Part shown: positions 63,068-64,000 of the stretch, one piece after another
Position numbering within the stretch: position 1 is the stretch's first letter
Layout of the letters: every line of letters starts with the position of its first letter
DNA from: an uncultured Alphaproteobacteria bacterium
GTDB lineage: Bacteria > Pseudomonadota > Alphaproteobacteria > HIMB59 > GCA-002718135
Length of the DNA: 64,000 bases
Assembly: GCA_902619055.1 (NCBI GenBank)
Contig: CACNCW010000001.1
Location: 25,223-89,222 of the forward strand
Direction: 5' to 3'
Program-made: the position numbers and the translations under genes
The notes under the pieces: model-generated
What the model was told of the DNA's origin: nothing
Seen by the model: only the letters and a program-made list of their open reading frames with translations
The model's database searches: none

Positions 63068-64000
63068 TTAATTTTCTATTGTTATAAATTTTTTTAATTA
63101 ATTTATAACAATTTATAAATGACTTATCAGATATATTTTTTTTTCCTATTAAATTATATGCAGTACCATGATCAGGAGATGTTCTAATAATATTTAAATT
63201 ACCTGTATAATTTACTCCCGTAAACTGACTTATATATTTAAAAGGGATTAATGCTTGATCATGAAACAGAAAGATAAAACAATTATAGAATTTTAAATTT
63301 TTTTTAATTAACATACTATCTGCTGAATAAGGACCATCAATATTTATCCCATTTTTATTTAATTTAATTATTGTTGGTATAATTGTATTAATTTCTTCTT
63401 TACCAATATTACCGTTCTCTCCTGAATGTGGGTTTAATCCAGATATTATTAATTTTGGTTTTTTAATATTAAAATCGACTTTTAATGTATTATTTAAATT
63501 AATAATTTGTTTATAAATATATTTTTTATTTGAAATTAATTTAGGTAAGTCACTAATTTTAATATGAGTTGTAATTGGTGTTATAATTATTTTTCTGTTA
63601 TATAAAATCATGTTTGAATATTTTTTTTTGTCTTTTTTCTGAAAATATTCAGTCTGACCAATAAATTTTTTATCAATTTTACTTATTATTAAATCCTTTC
63701 TGATAGGCAAAGTTATAACTCCGATACAAAATTTTCTTTTGCAAAAATCGTAAGCTAAATTTAGTGACTTGTATGTATTATCTTCTAATGAATTTGCTGA
63801 AAAAGAAAATACATTGAATTTATTTTTATTGAATTTAATGTTTATATTTTTTGAGTCAATTAAATTTATTTTACTCAAAATTTTTTTATTTTTTACATAT
63901 TTTTCTAAAATATTTATATTTGTAAATAATATAAAATTTTTAATTTTATTTTTATTCCACGAATTTATAAGTATTTGAATGCCTATTCCTTTTATATCAC
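63054..64000 (-). CDS. pdxA: 4-hydroxythreonine-4-phosphate dehydrogenase, cut by window end
   Basis: Vitamin B6 synthesis enzyme, Zn-dependent. I read the frame through to the window end, upstream of the apparent Met at 63878 (a TTG): the added residues DIKGIGIQILINSW correspond to the N-terminal GDPxGIGPEI-type motif, so only a few codons are missing. Other motifs are ITPITTHI near the middle, ISGLNPHSGENG with the metal His, DGPYSADS, FHDQALIPFKY and TSPDHGTAYNL. It overlaps rsmA by 14 bases, an order common in alphaproteobacteria. Confidence 0.92.
   Translation of the reverse strand, partial: DIKGIGIQILINSWNKNKIKNFILFTNINILEKYVKNKKILSKINLIDSKNINIKFNKNKFNVFSFSANSLEDNTYKSLNLAYDFCKRKFCIGVITLPIRKDLIISKIDKKFIGQTEYFQKKDKKKYSNMILYNRKIIITPITTHIKISDLPKLISNKKYIYKQIINLNNTLKVDFNIKKPKLIISGLNPHSGENGNIGKEEINTIIPTIIKLNKNGINIDGPYSADSMLIKKNLKFYNCFIFLFHDQALIPFKYISQFTGVNYTGNLNIIRTSPDHGTAYNLIGKKNISDKSFINCYKLIKKIYNNRKLNAKS

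Noticed and set aside
1..64000. Mobile elements, integrases, CRISPR arrays, phage or toxin-antitoxin genes
   Set aside because: I looked for repeats, transposase-like or integrase-like proteins and spaced direct repeats and saw none.

Overview
The window is strongly AT-rich, almost completely coding, and has no rRNA, CRISPR array, insertion sequence or phage gene that I can see. It looks like a piece of the chromosome of a streamlined, free-living alphaproteobacterium, probably of a marine low-GC lineage of the SAR11/HIMB59/AEGEAN-169 kind; the exact clade cannot be fixed from sequence reading alone. Supporting signs are the orders recA-alaS-icd, rpsF-rpsR-rplI-dnaB-alr-...-cvpA and fabD-fabG-acpP-fabF-mltG-gmk facing rsmA-pdxA, the alphaproteobacterial small proteins DUF2794 and DUF3553, a single-cysteine DksA, and a GAAC-N7-GAAC SOS box in front of recA. 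Intergenic space is minimal: of ten convergent gene pairs, nine abut, overlap or are 2-3 bases apart. No gene-free stretch exceeds 300 bases; the largest are about 210 bases (44107-44314) and 214 bases (30319-30532, in front of recA).

Region by region. 1-5.2 kb: a ScfR-type regulator (cut by the window start), a zinc-free MDR oxidoreductase, and a carnitine-to-glycine-betaine module (carnitine dehydrogenase, BKACE lyase, hotdog thioesterase), with an HD-domain protein carrying the extended metal-ligand set of the mixed-valent diiron oxygenases (PhnZ/TmpB/MIOX type). 5.2-13.6 kb: a polyamine island with agmatine deiminase, N-carbamoylputrescine amidase, a complete putrescine/spermidine-type ABC importer, gamma-glutamylputrescine synthetase and oxidase. 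13.6-31.6 kb: housekeeping genes (threonylcarbamoyl-AMP synthase, ParA-like ATPase, glmU, class II DAHP synthase, nadE, gltX, cimA, trmJ, rpsD, rarD, grxD-bolA, purB, map, cinA domain, tRNA-Leu, nadK, moaA, dksA, recA).

31.7-44.1 kb: alaS, icd, a LOG-family gene, a two-gene RND efflux system, rlmE, guaA and an Old Yellow Enzyme-type flavoprotein. 44.3-46.9 kb: a second ABC importer of the NMT1/taurine-nitrate type. 46.9-51.0 kb: DUF2794, a redoxin, and an envelope-biogenesis run (YfgM-like, BamB-like, der). 51.0-57.6 kb (minus strand): rpsF-rpsR-rplI-dnaB-alr-MMPL transporter-cvpA. 57.6-62.4 kb: the fatty-acid synthesis cluster with mltG and gmk, then rsmA and pdxA on the minus strand to the window end, where pdxA is cut.

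Functionally, the accessory part is a nitrogen and carbon scavenging island for quaternary amines and polyamines. Carnitine would be converted to glycine betaine plus acetoacetate. Agmatine would be converted to putrescine, which joins imported polyamines and is gamma-glutamylated and oxidised; the last two steps of the Puu pathway are not in the window. Both substrate-binding-protein genes share a design: a strong AGGAGG ribosome-binding site in front and an inverted repeat directly after, before the other transporter genes. That arrangement, the HD oxygenase candidate and several palindromes in divergent promoters are the points most worth checking.
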